Shown: piece by piece, positions 30,513 to 43,482 of the stretch | Layout: each line of letters opens with the position of its first letter | Position numbering within the stretch: the first letter of the stretch is position 1 | Assembly: GCA_001414485.1 (NCBI GenBank) | Contig: LLEY01000144.1 | Span: 62,001 to 126,000, forward strand | Direction of reading: 5' to 3' | Length of the DNA: 64,000 bases | Source: Calycina herbarum | Lineage: Eukaryota > Ascomycota > Leotiomycetes > Helotiales > Pezizellaceae | Translations under genes and position numbers: made by a program | Notes under the pieces: model-generated | Database searches by the model: none | What the model was told of the DNA's origin: nothing | Seen by the model: the letters and a program-made list of their open reading frames with translations, nothing else

Positions 30513-32513
30513 CTACACAATCAAGATATCCCAAACCATGAATTTCATAAACTTTGCAGAATTAGTGTCAGAGTCAGTGGGTTTCATACATGCGCTTATC
30601 CTCCAGCACTCCTCAAGGCGCTCAAGTGACTCCCGAAATGCTCCTATTCGTACTACATTTGAGGACGACAGCAGACTCCTAAAGAAATCATACTGGTGCG
30701 GCTCTGCAACACATCCTGCCACACACAATGGCCAGTGCAATTCATTCAATAAATCCGAATTGTTGATGTAGGCGTACGACTCGATCGCACGACTAACTTC
30801 ATGCTGAATTTCTGGCAATTTTGGTAGGGCTCCAGATAGAACCACTTCCAAGAAGATGGATACGGAGCATGCAAAAATATGTGTCACAACAAGTAGATCA
30901 TGATTAGACTGTCGAGTCCTAGTGCTCGTACTTTTGCAACTACTCTCAACGTCTTTCTTTGCGCTCATGATCTCTTCCTTGTTGAGAGAAATGCCTCTTT
31001 CCAATGTCTGCTTGATCAAAAAGGCTTTCGATATCAGTTCTCGTAAACTAAGAACCCCGGCAGCCTCAGTTATATCTTTCCATTCGCGAAGCGAATATAT
31101 GTCCAAAAGTATGCTGAAAAGCCAGTTGCGGCACTGAAGAGACGCCTGTAATGGAATGCCGTAAGAAGATGCTTGGAAAAGTTGTTGATATCGACCACTC
31201 AACACCGGAACCGAATTTCTCGTTAGGCTTGACAATATGTCGAATCTGATGATGCAACCGACAAAGAAGACCTTGGCTGACTCGATCGTATTTACATCAC
31301 TTTCTTTTTCCGTGTTGGCTCGACAAGAGCCATGGGATATAAAGTGTTGATCCTGGTGATCTAGCCAAGAAGTGACGATGGAGATACCCGCTTGTAGATG
31401 AAAATGCCAGTCTGAACATCCAGGCCTATACAAAAGCTAGAATATATTGCTTAGTAGCCACAAGCAAGCACTTGAAAGGGTTTGACGTACTGCGGAATGC
31501 AAAAACATGACTATACAAGCCAAGAGCGTTACTTCTCCATATGCTTTAGGGTCTCGTAACTCGTTCTGAAGTTCCTTGATTGCAAAATCATATTGTGGTG
31601 TGTGCTCATCGTTGACCAGATTCTGCTGAAGACTTTTGTAGGAGCTGCTCAATGCCAGTGTCGCATGGTAGAGCGGCTGCGACTTGGAAATCAAAAACAT
31701 GATTTGGCCTTGATTGAAGGCTGGTAGATGAGACTCGCAAAACGGAAATTGCCAGTTGAACACCTTCTCGAAATAATAAGCCAAGTATGCAGCGTCTTCG
31801 ACCTTTTCAATAGCCAGAACTGATCCATTACGAACAACCGTGCAATCCTTCTTGGTGGGCTGCCCAGACTGCCCAGATCCGGATATATGTTGGAGTGGGG
31901 TTGTAACGCCAGGTCGTGAAATGCTCTTTGTTGGAAGCTGAACGTTGTGTGGAGATACCAGGGCATCATCTAACGTAAAACTATCGGATTGGAAGAGGTC
32001 GTTTCCATCTAAAGATGCTTGTGACTTAGAAAATGTCGGGCCAGTAATGAGAAAGTCAGATATTGTAACATCATCAAATGGAGCAAAACAATTTTCCGTG
32101 CCGTCTGACTGAAAATTGCCTTCGATTGGAAGAAGAAAGGAGTCGTGTTCCCAAAAAGGCTTTTCTGAAGTTGTTGGAGTTATTGGGGCAGTAGAGGCTG
32201 AGCTAATACTAGAGTCGCGAGAGTGAGAGTAAGAGTGAGAGTTGCGTCTTGGCTCCTTCAGTGAAGGCGTGTTTTCCGATGAAATATGGTTCCTGCGTCT
32301 TTGGTTTCTCGCTTCTGCCACCATTTGTTTGATCTTGGTCGCTTGTGCCTTCTGCCTCGCGCCTCTATCCATCCACGACGGTTGCTCACCATATCCGTGA
32401 CACTCGAGCTTCAGAGCCTTACAAGTAACGCAAATTGGAGCTTTTTCGTCACATTTGCGCTTCCTTACACGACATGTCCAGCACCCTTTCTGGCTTCGAA
32501 TGTCATTTCCCAT
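30513..32513 (-). CDS. Zn(II)2Cys6 transcription factor
   Basis: Exons 31491-32513 and 30513-31436 (54 bp intron) encode about 647 residues. The N-terminus carries a canonical binuclear zinc cluster: cysteines 11, 14, 21, 28, 31 and 38, spaced C-x2-C-x6-C-x6-C-x2-C-x6-C, in CWTCRVRKRKCDEK context. A basic linker, a Ser-rich disordered region and the alpha-helical fungal transcription-factor domain (Fungal_trans_2 type) follow, ending normally. The frame is also open upstream to another ATG at 32621, but the zinc cluster is normally close to the start, so 32513 is preferred. Lying among the transporter, peptide and HxxHC genes, it could be the local regulator of that block. Confidence 0.85.
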
Positions 32514-34144
32514 TATGCAAAAATTCCGCACCAAGTATGCGACAACCAAATTAACTGAAAAAGACAGACTTGGGAGAGAAACAACCTTATTCAATACAAA
32601 TAGAGCCATAATATCACCCACCTCCAGCTACTGAATCCTCCTCAAAATTCCTGTAACTCTTGCACTAAGAATTTTGGGTGGCAAGCTCATACATGCGTCT
32701 GTGCCGCAATAGTGCGCACATTGTCTGCCTTTTTAGGTCTAGATGATGACAACGGTCAACTTTCTCAGATTCCCATGCAAGTCTCTTATCTAGAATTCTA
32801 CGTTTGTGGTTAGCCTTCATGTACTATGCCACTTATCGCCGGCGGAGAAAACAGACAGAGGTACTTCCTTACAGAACTTTCTCAAACTATTCCCCACTCA
32901 TTGCATCATTTGGCTACTCAGATGCCTAATTGAAATAACAATATGTTTGAGTAAGATTACACAGCCAGAAGGTCGCAAGGGTTCATGTAAGAAAGACGTG
33001 AAAGTGGGATATGTCCAGGAGTGCAGGAATTCAACTGACCAATAGAGCACTAGTGTTTTGCTCCCCTAAATTTAGTTATCTAGAATACTTAAGTTTAGGT
33101 TACAAGACTTCATATACAAAATCCTACACTGGTAATGTACCTGGAAGCTTAGCTTACCAGCTGCCTTCACACACGTTACAATGAAGCGAGTTGACTAAAC
33201 ACGTCTGTACATGAGGCGGTGGTGCGGCATCTGTGTCGCGGTCAAATAACTGGCTTCATTATGCGATGTGAGGAGGCAGCAGTTCAAAGGTCAATTGATT
33301 GAATGGAAAATCTCATGAAGACTCGGGCACTTACGCACTCCACCCACCAGGGACTGCAGGAATTCGTGATTGTATTCTCGAAGTAGTTGCACTTCCACAA
33401 TTGTTCCAACTCCTTTGGAACAATAAAGATATTATAATCTTAATTATTCGAGCCTTTTAGGATAATGGAATTGATTTATCGAGTCTCGGATGAACAATGG
33501 AAGGAGCAGAGAAGAGGTGGTCAATTATTGGCCAATCACGAATTCCTGCATCCCCTGGAGCACCGGCCCCAATTGCCGCATAAAATCCGCATCGGATAGG
33601 TACCGGTAGTAAGCACTAGCAATTGAGGACCCAGTGGCTAAGTGTTGTCAAGTTAAAGTTTGCCATTTCGTAACCCATCAGCGAATGAGCGATATTCACA
33701 TCCCGAGATACTTAAGGTTAGCGAGCACATGGGTCAACACAAGCTTCGATAAGCTCTCGTTGCAGGCTTGGAGTCACGGGCATACCACGTTACTGTAGAG
33801 CTCTGTCGCTTCCCCTTAAGGTCCACCTGCAGCATGCATCTTCGCCACGGCTTTCCCTCTCGAGACGGCTTTCCTGTTTCCTATTCCTCTCTATTTCTGT
33901 CGCGTATGCTGCCAATGAAGCACTTTGCAAAATAAACATCATCACTTGACGCTTATATATTCAAAGTGGTACTATGAGGAGACCTATTGTCGTCTGAAGG
34001 ACAATCCAATTCCCACTCCCACCTCTATAGCTGATCGCATCTTATCACCTCCCTCAATCAGCACCACAAGAACAAAACCGTACCTCTGACTTGTTCGAGT
34101 CAACATCACTACCTCGTTCCTTGTTGCTAGAAGACCAAGAAACG
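32514..34144. other. Divergent promoter region, no gene seen
   Basis: About 1.6 kb between the regulator (minus) and paralogue 3 (plus). Only short frames. A palindrome-rich or repeated structure was not evident. The right edge is a CACCTC-rich leader for the gene at 34145. Confidence 0.4.
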
Positions 34145-35037
34145 ATGTCCCAGCAAAACTCCATGACCGAAAAATCTCTCTTTACCCCAAAGTCCCAACT
34201 TGGATATGCGAGAGTGAACTCGAGCGAGGATGGATCTGAGACCACCCACGAACCTCCCTCATTCCTTCGAAAAGCTAGTCGCGATATCCGGTCTTGGATA
34301 TCCAGAACATGCTTGCTTTTAGTTATCCTGTTATCGATACTATTACTATTCGTCGTTTCCATGACAATCACAGGGCTTGTCACCTCCTCCCGGACAGTTC
34401 AGTTGCCCACCCCCGTCGAAGGGGCAGCTTGCGGTGGCAACCCGACCGAAGCACGATTAAGAGGATGTCGTTTTGACCCAATGATGAGTGCTTGGATTCC
34501 CCAAGAATGCGTTTTCGAGGAGCTGGTGGAACATGCGGGCGACATCTTCACAACATGGAAATGGTTTTCGGACGTCGACCTTATGTATCCAATCACAGGA
34601 AAGGACGAGTTGGATTTCCTGCGAGCCGGAAATTATACTCAGGTGTGGACTTCACACAAGAATGTGGGTATTCTCCGAGTTCTTTTTTCCTCTTTCAGGT
34701 AGTCTCGGGTGGATTAAGACACGATTTCCTCAGACAACTCACTTCCTCCTCTCAAAACCCCGTTTCATCCTCTCTTCCTCAAACATACTTCGAGAAAGGG
34801 CAATTCTAACCTTTTTAGGCGCACGAAATTCACTGCGTTTACATATGGAGGAAGATGGGCATGGCTCTGAGAAATGACCCGCCGTTGGTGGATGCGAGTA
34901 ATGCTTATCGGCATGTAACGCATTGCTCTGCTAGTCTGGAGAAGATATTGCAGGCTGAGACTGTTCCCGAGGAGGTGGAATCTTTTGCGTGGCCCATGAT
35001 GTATCATACATGTTCTGTACTTAAATACACCGTTTGA
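34145..35037 (+). CDS. Single-pass membrane protein with two HxxHC motifs (UstYa/DUF3328-like), paralogue 3
   Basis: Exons 34145-34663 and 34819-35037 encode 245 residues; the ATG at 34145 is the first in frame. A transmembrane helix spans about 55-80. Then come ACGGNPTEARLRGC (95-108), RFDPM, WIPQEC, a WKWFSD segment, and, in the second exon, HEIHC (175-179) followed by VYIWRKM and HVTHC (205-209). The intron falls exactly before the first HxxHC motif. It is the only paralogue of the three with an intron and on the plus strand, separated from the others by the Zn2Cys6 regulator. Function inferred only from architecture. Confidence 0.72.
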
Positions 35038-35301
35038 ATTTGGGTGGGTTAGGCATGCTGTTAGCCCAAAGTTTAGCGAGACTTGCATCAGAAGACAAAA
35101 GAGATATATATACCTGATGAGGAATACCCAAAGAGCATCTTGAACTCGAGGAGATACTTGATAATTGCGCGATACCGCTCAAAGCAATCGAATCTATTAA
35201 AAGAAACCCCCAAATAACCAGTCACCCAGCAATGTCCTCGTACTTCGTGTAAACCCCTCTCCTCTTAACAATACAGGCCGATCGACACTCAACGTAAAGC
35301 T

Positions 35302-36751
35302 CTATGTATCTAGTGCATCTTTCTGGGAGTTCGTCAAGTTCCCAGCTTGTTTCTCAAACCAAGTTCTCTCCGCTCCAGCTTCTTCGCCCTTCTCAACATA
35401 CTCTTCATACCACCCAGGGACCCAATCATCATAAAAAGTCCCTCCTTCCGGCTTTCTCCCAGCCAGTTCATCAGCATGCTCCGTCCGACCTTCAATTCTC
35501 TCGTCCTCCGGGAATTGTAAAGGTACAGCATGCGCTAAACCATCCAGCTTTTCTCTCACCAAAGCCCAGAAGGCATGAGGATCATAGTACGCCATCGAGC
35601 TCGTGTATTCATACTTCAAAACACAACTCTTCACAATCCTGACGTGTATGATGTATTGTCCTGGTCCACTCCTCATCGGCATCAGTTGTTCGACTTTGAA
35701 GAACGAGTGTTGTAAAACGGATGAGGGTTCGCCATCTCCTATCTCAACGCCAGTAACATCAAGCCGTAGGGACCAAGTATAGGAATCTCCGATCCTTCTC
35801 CGACCATTTAGATTGAGGGAAAGTATGTGTTTATCGTCGACAGCGGCTGCTTTCTCCCATTTCCATCCGCAACGTTCGTAATTTACCTCTCCATCAAGTT
35901 CGTGATTGACATCGTCCTCGCCATTAATACCGTAAGTCTTTCTTTTGATGAAATTCAAGTCGGGAAAGAGTGAGTAGGCGAAGTTCCAGGAGATGATGTT
36001 CATAACAAGTGTTTGACGAAAGCCATTCAAGATTGCTTTCAGGGGGGTCCCTATGGTGTAGAGAATCTGGATTTGGATAGGTTCCTCCTTGTTCGGGGCT
36101 TTCTTCACGTATGTCTTAACCTGTACTTAGGTTAGCATATAAAGTCAAAGTGATTATTACCAAGTAAGAATCCCGAGTTTAACCCTGGTAATTACATTCA
36201 TCTTCTGAGAACGTGTAGAAGAATTCATATATTCTTCAAAACATCCCTAGAGAATGAGTATACAGACCCCTTACCAAAGCAGATGTGCCTAGAGAAAAGC
36301 CCAACTCTCTTACCTGTGAAATATGCTTCACCTGCCTCGTAAACTCCACCAACCCCCCATTCTCCTCCGTCCTCACATCCCTCACCACATACCCCTCCCT
36401 CCCAACCAAATACTCGCCCAGCCCATCAGCATTCGAACCATGCACATAAACATCAAGCCCCGCCTCCCAAACCCCCCTATCAAAAAACTGCACCGCAAAA
36501 CTCCCAGAGATAAGCGCACCATGCCTCCCCAACTGCGACCTCAGCCCAATAGGATCCCTAACAAAACGGGTAAGCTTCCGATTAATATTCCACTGGCTCC
36601 TGAAAAGAATCTCAAAAAAGGGGGAAAGTTGCTTGGTCGTCAGGCGGAAAGCATAGATGTCTTTGGGGTCTAGGTAAGCACAAATACTATCAAAAATAGG
36701 ATAGCACTTGAAGATATCTTCCCATCCCAACGAGCGCTTTGTTCCAGTCAT
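35302..36751 (-). CDS. F-box-like protein of unknown substrate
   Basis: Exons 36314-36751 and 35302-36120 (193 bp intron, in phase) encode 418 residues. The N-terminus resembles a degenerate F-box (ICAYLDPKDIYAFRLTTKQL), expected to bind Skp1 in an SCF ubiquitin ligase. A conserved-looking region (GALISGSFAVQFF) follows, matching uncharacterised fungal F-box proteins that describe an ATP-independent recruitment-type module, with no known substrate. No leucine-rich or WD repeats. The C-terminus is acidic and charged. Such genes are numerous and fast-evolving in filamentous ascomycetes. Call is moderately sure for the F-box, unsure for the rest. Confidence 0.65.
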
Positions 36752-37633
36752 CGTAGAGTTGATATTTCGATGCTTGAATGTTGTCAGACGAAATCGTGAT
36801 GTTGCGCCTTCTTGTTTGAGATGTTCACCCCACCTTTCGAAACACCTGCATGCTGCAGTCAGCGAGGTGGTTGAAGCCTAAAGTGCCCACTGATCACGCC
36901 CACAAAATCCACTGGTTGCTGTATAGTTTTATGCCAGAAAGTCTCAAAGAGGAAGGTAACTGTGGTGAACTTTATCGTAAACGATAGCCACTCAACCGAC
37001 CACGAAGCCCTTCCACTTTGCTCGCTCTTGGACTCCGCAAAGCCCACCCCAGCCAAACTGGGCTATTACCATAATAGCTAACGGTGTTTAGAGCAAAAAG
37101 CTATAGCTTTTTGGCCAAAGGCGTCTTATTTCCAATCCCATTCTCCAACATGCAATAGTTCAGCGAGGCGTTTTGTTTGGTAAGCCACTGAGCAGGTATA
37201 GCAGAATTATATAGTTAAGCAACATCTCTTTCTTCGTATAAGTTACATCTATCTGCTCAACCCAATCTCACCTCACAAATTGAGTATCTGATATGCGCCA
37301 ATTAGATCGTCATCAGATGCAAAGAATCCGATTTATTTTTTCTGCTCGCTGTCTTTCTTCTGATTCAATACCAGTGATGCCCTCGCTACAAAATCGTACA
37401 CCCATCAATGCAAAGCACCCAAAAAAGGTGTAACCATCGCAAAAAAACGCCCGGCACATCGAACTCCTATGATGTATGCACCCAATGGTTAAGTACCCTT
37501 TCCTTTATCATGACTCCCTTCTCCGAGCCACTTTCTTAATTATCCGCCCCCGCCTTGGAGAATGCCGAAGCAACCTCCAAATCCATCATATATGTTCATA
37601 CAACCCGATGAAATCGGACAGCCATTCAAGCCT
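36752..37633. other. Intergenic, no gene seen
   Basis: About 880 bp containing the promoter of the F-box-like gene and the 3' flank of the CTD kinase gene. Confidence 0.4.
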
Positions 37634-40600
37634 TCACTTCATAGCTTCCGTCTGCTTGCTGACGGGCACGCTAGGTGGTGCCATTTGCACACGCTTCGCC
37701 TCACGTTCAGCTGCCTCCCCTTCAGGAGCACGTTTCTTCTCCTTCTCTGCCTTTACCGCGGCCTCTTTTTGAGATTGCCGCCGTGCTTCTTTATCCTTTC
37801 GTTCGTTCTCCTTGCGGAGTGCTTTTGATTCGAATTCGTGCCAGTCGCCTTCTAATTTCGAGAGTCTAAAGTCAAAATGTTAGTATAATACACAGACGGC
37901 TATGGGATGGACACTCACTCTATAGCTTGTCTCGGTTTGGGCTCCTCCGCTGTGAAGTAAGGATGTTCGAGAACATCAGATGCGGAAGGTCTCTTTACAG
38001 GATCATACTGGAACATAGCTTCCAGCAGTTCGTATGCTGCAGGTGTGACACGCTCCCGATACTTCTCAGCAAAGATGTTTGGTCTCTTAGCCGACGGTCT
38101 CAAAAGTTCATACCATGCCATGTCTACCAGTCCAGGCCAATCAGTCCTATTAGGTGTTCCGAGAATGGCATATATCTTTTCCAATTGGCTAATCTCGCCA
38201 CCATCGCCTGGAAATATAGCATGGCGAGTAAATATTTCAACAAGCACACAAGCAGCACTCCAAATATCAACGGCAGGGCCATACTGTGTTTCGCCGAGGA
38301 GAAGCTCTGGGGATCGATACCATATGGTAATGACTCGGTTCGTGTAATCAAGTTGTCTGCGCTTCGCATAGAAACGTGCGAGTCCAAAATCCGCAATCTT
38401 CAATACACCTTCGTTGCTAACAAGAATGTTTGCTGCCTTGATATCTCGATGAAGAACACCGCGACGGTGCAGGTAGTCCAGGCCCTCGAACATTTGTTTT
38501 GCAAGATCTTTCTTATGCGCTGGATCCAATTTGAAAGTAGGATGATTGAGAAGACCAGTAAGATCATGCGAAAGATACTCGAAGACCATGAAGCAATCGT
38601 TCTTTTCCACCATAACTTCTCGGAGATTGACGATGTTGTGATGCTTCAAAGACTGAAGTAACTTGATCTCTCGAACCGCAGTGACCGGAAATCCATCTCG
38701 TTCCCCTTCCATACGAATTTTCTTCAAAGCAACCATGTCTTTTGTATAGACATGTATACCCTTGAAGACTTTTCCATATGTTCCGGAGCCTACCACGGAT
38801 TCGTTACCGGGTTTTCGGTAATAGACAGAATCGGATTTCTTGAAATCGTCTGTTAATTGTGGTCTCGGTTTTTGTCGTTTCATTATCTTCTTTACTTTTC
38901 GCGTCGTAGGTGGTGGTGGTTCACGGAATTCTGGGCGCCTGGTATTTGCGGGCTCAGTTGGCACAGATCGCGCTGGTATTGGGGCAGACCTTGCTGGTGG
39001 TGGTGCAGATCTTGCTGGTGGTGGTGCAGACCGAGCTGGTGCTGGCGCAGGACGTGCTGGTGGTACTCGGGTACGTTCAGGGCTCAATTGGACATCTCTT
39101 CGCGCGGGGGCTGCCGTTAATTTCTGAGAAATCTCTGGTTTTGGCGTGGCTGCAGTGACTTTCGTTGAAGCTTTGAAGGCAAAGCTGAATTTCGAGGTTT
39201 GTTGGCTCTGGGGCCCAGTGGGGGTTGATTTATTTGGAGTGGGCTTTTCTTCACTATCCTTCTTCTCGGGGCCTTTTTCTTCCACTTGCAGCTCCTTGGA
39301 AGGTCTAAAGAGATCCTCATTGTCCTCTTCATCTTCAGGTTGGGTATTTTGCTGAGGAGCAGTCTGAGAAGCCGCAGCCTGAGGAGGCCCCGAGTTTGGT
39401 GGATTTTGTTGCTGTGGCGAGGCATGTTGGGGTGTGCCTGCTCCAGAGCTGTTGTTATTCCCTCGACCCGCTCCGCCTGCGTTCCAGTGGAGATTTTGAA
39501 AATGGCCACCACGGCCACCTCGAAAGTCACCTCTTCCTCCACGCATCCCATTATTAAAGTGGTTTCCTCGATACCCGCGCTGATTGCCACGAAAGTTTTG
39601 TTGGAATGGTTGATTCATAGGCCCAGACGGAGCCATCTGTTGGTATGGGGGAGACTGGGAATTATTGTTGTAGAAAGGCCCCTGCGACCCACCAGGACTA
39701 TTATTGTAATTGTTGCCCCCTTGATGTTGTTGCTGCTGGAAGTTTTGAGGATTCTGGGGGTATTGACTGAATCGACTGTTAGCTATGACGACATACATTT
39801 GGGAGGAAGACGTACGGTTGGGGTGAGTATTGTTGTCCTCCCCATCCACCTCTACCTCCAGAGTATGGCGACTGTGCTTGAGGTGAGCCATGATATGAGT
39901 TTGGCGTCATGTGATGTTGGGGGGACTGAGAATATTGTCTAGGGTCCATGGGGGGCCCCTGGTTGTACTGAGGTTTCAGTGGAAATGCAGCTTGCATCTG
40001 TTGATGTGGGTTATAACCCTGCTGTCCGCCATAGTAGCCCCTGTTGTTCATCTTATCCGATTTTCGTCTTGCCTCAACACTGTTTGCACCCGAGGCAGTA
40101 GTGGGTGATTGCTTCGAGGGTTTTACCTCGATGCTATTTGCACCCGAAGCGGTAGAAATCCGTGGTCTGCTTGTATTTCTCTTTTCGGATCTGTATTCGC
40201 CTCGAGCTGGTCTTTCCTCTTCCTCTCTTGGTCTAGGATCCTTCTCCCTGGGAGATCTGCCTCTGACCTTGAAGTCTTTGTGTGGAACTGGTGAGCGTGG
40301 TCGAGAACGGCTGGAAGGTTCGTAGCGAGCGATATCCGGAGATCGACGTCCAGTTTGAGATGATGGGGCTCTCTTGCGGTCTTTATCCTTGATTTTCTCG
40401 AAAGGGGACCTCTCACGCACCTTTGGGGGATAGTCTACGGGAGACCGGCCACGTCTCGAGTGTCGCGAAACAGACCGACGGCGAGTGAATTCTGGTCTTT
40501 CCGTCTTATTAGGTCGTGGGCTTGGAGACCGTTTTCTTCGTTCGTATGTCCCGGATTCTCGATGGTGTTTGTGCTTTCCTTCTGAACGACTGTCCAGAGG

Positions 40601-41197
40601 TCTCCGTTCGGTTGAGCGTTTCCGAGGGGGAAGCAGGGAGAGAGGCCGTCGTTTCTTTTCAGACCGCAAGGACTCTCGTTCCAAATTCGGTGGACTACGG
40701 GATGCTTCCCTCCTGGATTTTTTGTGATGACTTCGAGCCGGCGAAGGGCTTCGAGTCTTGCGCCTCTTACTTGATGATGGCGACTGATAAGTTGTGGTAC
40801 GTTTTGGCTTGTCAGAGCCTCGCGTGTCAAGCAACTCTCTGCCTCTATTCCTTTCCCTCACCTCCTCCCCGGAATCCCTCCTTGGTGATCGTGATGTTCT
40901 CCTCCTGCGCTCGTGGCTGCGTTCGCGCGGTCTGTCGTTATGGCGGGATATAGGCCTCGATTTGACAGGCGTATGGTCCCGCTCCTTGGAATCTTCGTGG
41001 CGCCGTGATGGAGGTGATCGCGATCGTCGTTGATGTGCAACTCCTCGATCGACTCTGCCTCGTTCTCTGCGATCGTCGCCGTGGCTCCAGCTGTCTTTCA
41101 TTGCGACATACCGGGCTTGAGAACGTTGTGGGAGAAGTCGTGATTTGGCTGTGTCGCTGGCCGTGAGTTTTGAAGCTAAAATGTGCTTCTCGCCCAT
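37634..41197 (-). CDS. CTK1: RNA polymerase II CTD kinase catalytic subunit (Ctk1/Cdk12-like)
   Basis: Exons 39816-41197, 37919-39775 and 37634-37865 encode 1156 residues. Phosphorylates the RNA polymerase II C-terminal repeat, linking elongation to RNA processing. The N-terminal 350 residues are rich in Arg-Ser and Ser-Pro (RS domain), followed by Gln/Gly/Asn-rich and RGG stretches, then PARSAPPP-type Pro/Ala repeats. The kinase domain lies at roughly residues 785-1075: VGSGTYGKVFKG, VALKKIRME, PVTAVRE (the PITAIRE-type cyclin helix), HRDIKAANIL, DFGLARF and IWYRSPELLLG, all intact. The last exon adds a Lys/Glu-rich tail starting at about SKLEGDWHEFESKALRKE. A second in-frame ATG at 41101 is an alternative start. 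The 40 bp intron 39776-39815 is very short. Confidence 0.9.
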
Positions 41198-43482
41198 CTC
41201 GGTTAGGCTGGCCAGGATGCCCGTGACTCTCCGATTGGCATGAAAAGAAAGATGAAGTGCAGAGAACGAAACGCGATATGATATGAAGATAGAGAAGAAG
41301 TAGGAACGAAGAGAGCAAGGCGGCGTCTGTTTCCCCAGCAGAACTCACCGTTGGTGGGAAGTTTGGTCGCGAGGTTGAAGTTGATGTTGGGGGTTCAAGG
41401 ATTTTGGCGTGGTCTTTCGCGGGTGTGATTGAACCTTGGAAGTCGCTCCGTTGCGCGGCTCCCAGAAAGGCGACCAGGCGAGCGCTCCTGCGACCTCCTG
41501 CTCGCACCGAATATTACATATTGAAGTCACACGAGTATGCAAGTTATCTACGGAAAGCTCAGGCTATTAAGCCAGAGCAAAAAAAAAACAAGTACCAGAT
41601 CCCTCCTCTTTCAAGCCCTCAGTTTTGAGCCCCATTCGCGCTGGCATGCCATTCACGCTGCCTGATATATAATTTCACCGAGCAAGAACAAGGAGCACTT
41701 GAAAACCTCAACCACCACCAAATCTTGTGCCACGACCTTCAAGCAAGGTAACACAGGCTTTGATGTGTTTGAAATCCAGCCGGGAGGTCAAAGGACGAAA
41801 AGATGGCGATGATGTTCTCCCGTCCTTGACAAGGTGATGGTGAGTCTCGATGGTGGAGATATCTGCTACCGCTGCCTTCTCCGAAAGCATTCCCACCTCA
41901 TGTGCAGCACGATTCTAGTGGTCAGCCCCGAGCTGCACAGGAGTTGGAACTGGTGGTAACATGTCCTTGCTAGTCGTAAGGATGGGTAGTGCCTCGAAAT
42001 AATCCACCTGCGAGCGAGTTCACAACGCAACGTGAACAACGAAGGATACATAACAACGGTAGTATCGACGGAGGTCTATACCAAACAAGGTCGATGTACG
42101 GGGTCCTGGGAATATGTATGCTGTACTAGTTGAACACCAACTGTAAATCCATCAACTGAGAATTCAACACGGCTGTCCTATTCGGAGGCCATAGATTGCT
42201 GCTACCCGTGTTCTGGAGTCATGAATCAGGTTGTGACGAAAATGCTCAGCCCACACCGTTGCGTGGTTGATTTAGAAATTCAAGCACTTCAAGAGTATGA
42301 GAATGGCACAAGTCATACTCGGCCGTGGGTGGCTCGACGACATAGGAGCCGTGATATCTTGTCAGTTCCATTTGACCCAACCTGGAAGGTTGCCTGCCCT
42401 CAAACCTCAGCCCCCCCCATGGCGGATCTGTTCGTATGCGAAAACTGGAAAGACTTGGTATGTTGCATATTGGACAGAATGTACACCCAGGCGCCTTCAA
42501 CCATTGTCATGAAGAATAATTATTTGATGATCGGAAAGAGTGGACTGCGACCGAGCAAGAAGACCAATGTCATGGTATCACGCCAAACTGGCCCTGGGTT
42601 CTCCCCACCACACGAGTGAATTTCGGAACGTGAAAACCGGTCTATCCTCCTCAAACTGGTCCTCGCTCTATGACTTCCATTACAAGAATATGGGGAGAGT
42701 ATCTGCGGATTGCGAAGGGCTGTTCACGGGCTTTTGATGAAGCGCCGACTTGATGGGCGGTACTGCGGGCGGTGATGACGATCATGGTGGTTACCGTCTA
42801 TTCATTGCGGGCTGCTGCCAGAAGCGGTTGGAAGGCATGTGGTAGATGCCGGCGAGGTGGTATAAGAAGAGTACTCAATATGCGCTGCGGATGATCGCTG
42901 AGGGTAGTTAGGAGACGTCGTGAGGCAGCTCTGGGGTGCCCTAGTTGGGAGGATGAGGTTTGTGTTGATTCCCAGCGTAGGCCAGGCCAGCTATCGTGTG
43001 GTGTGCTGAGATGTTCGCTATTTCGGAACCTCACCGTACTAGGCTTGATGTGCACAAGCGCGTCTTAGAGCACGTGAATCGGATAAGACTGAGCATCCCT
43101 GCTTCTAGCAAAGAAGGCTGAAAGAAGAGCTCAAGACATTTTGTGCTTGCGCCAACAGACAATTCTGTACCAATAGACCATAATCCTAACTCCACTACCA
43201 ACTGCCTCACTCGTGGCTCTACTCTCGAATAAAAACAGGTCCCTCCCAGAATGATACCCCGATAACCATTCTTGCATATCAACACTTGCATTGGCCTTCC
43301 CAAAAGCCAGAAGCCCCTGTGGCCTTTACACATCTATTGGGCTCGCGCGAACGAGCTTCCCACCACCACCACACCGATAATTCCAGAAACCATTATAATT
43401 CTGCGGTCTGGGGGAGCTTGGTGCCCTGCGTTTATAAGCTGTGATCCATTCTAAAATCAGGGTTGGGACAACTGTTCAAATT
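41198..43482. other. Divergent promoter region of the CTD kinase and Vps54 genes, no other gene recognised
   Basis: About 2.3 kb. One plus frame at 42221-42619 (132 codons, ATG start) is open but has no family features and is not supported. The flanks serve as promoters for the kinase (left) and Vps54 (right). Confidence 0.35.

Noticed and set aside
32514..32621. Upstream start of the Zn2Cys6 regulator at 32621
   Set aside because: Would put 36 hydrophobic residues before the zinc cluster; the ATG at 32513 fits the family better. Not fully excluded.
37927..38661. 244-codon plus frame opposite the kinase domain
   Set aside because: Antisense to an intact kinase domain; no features of its own.
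40938..41507. 189-codon minus frame over the start of the CTD kinase gene
   Set aside because: Different frame from the kinase; its Arg/Ser richness is the shadow of the RS domain.
42221..42619. 132-codon ATG-led plus frame between the CTD kinase and Vps54 genes
   Set aside because: No domain, no promoter-like leader, unremarkable composition, and equally long frames occur by chance on the other strand nearby.
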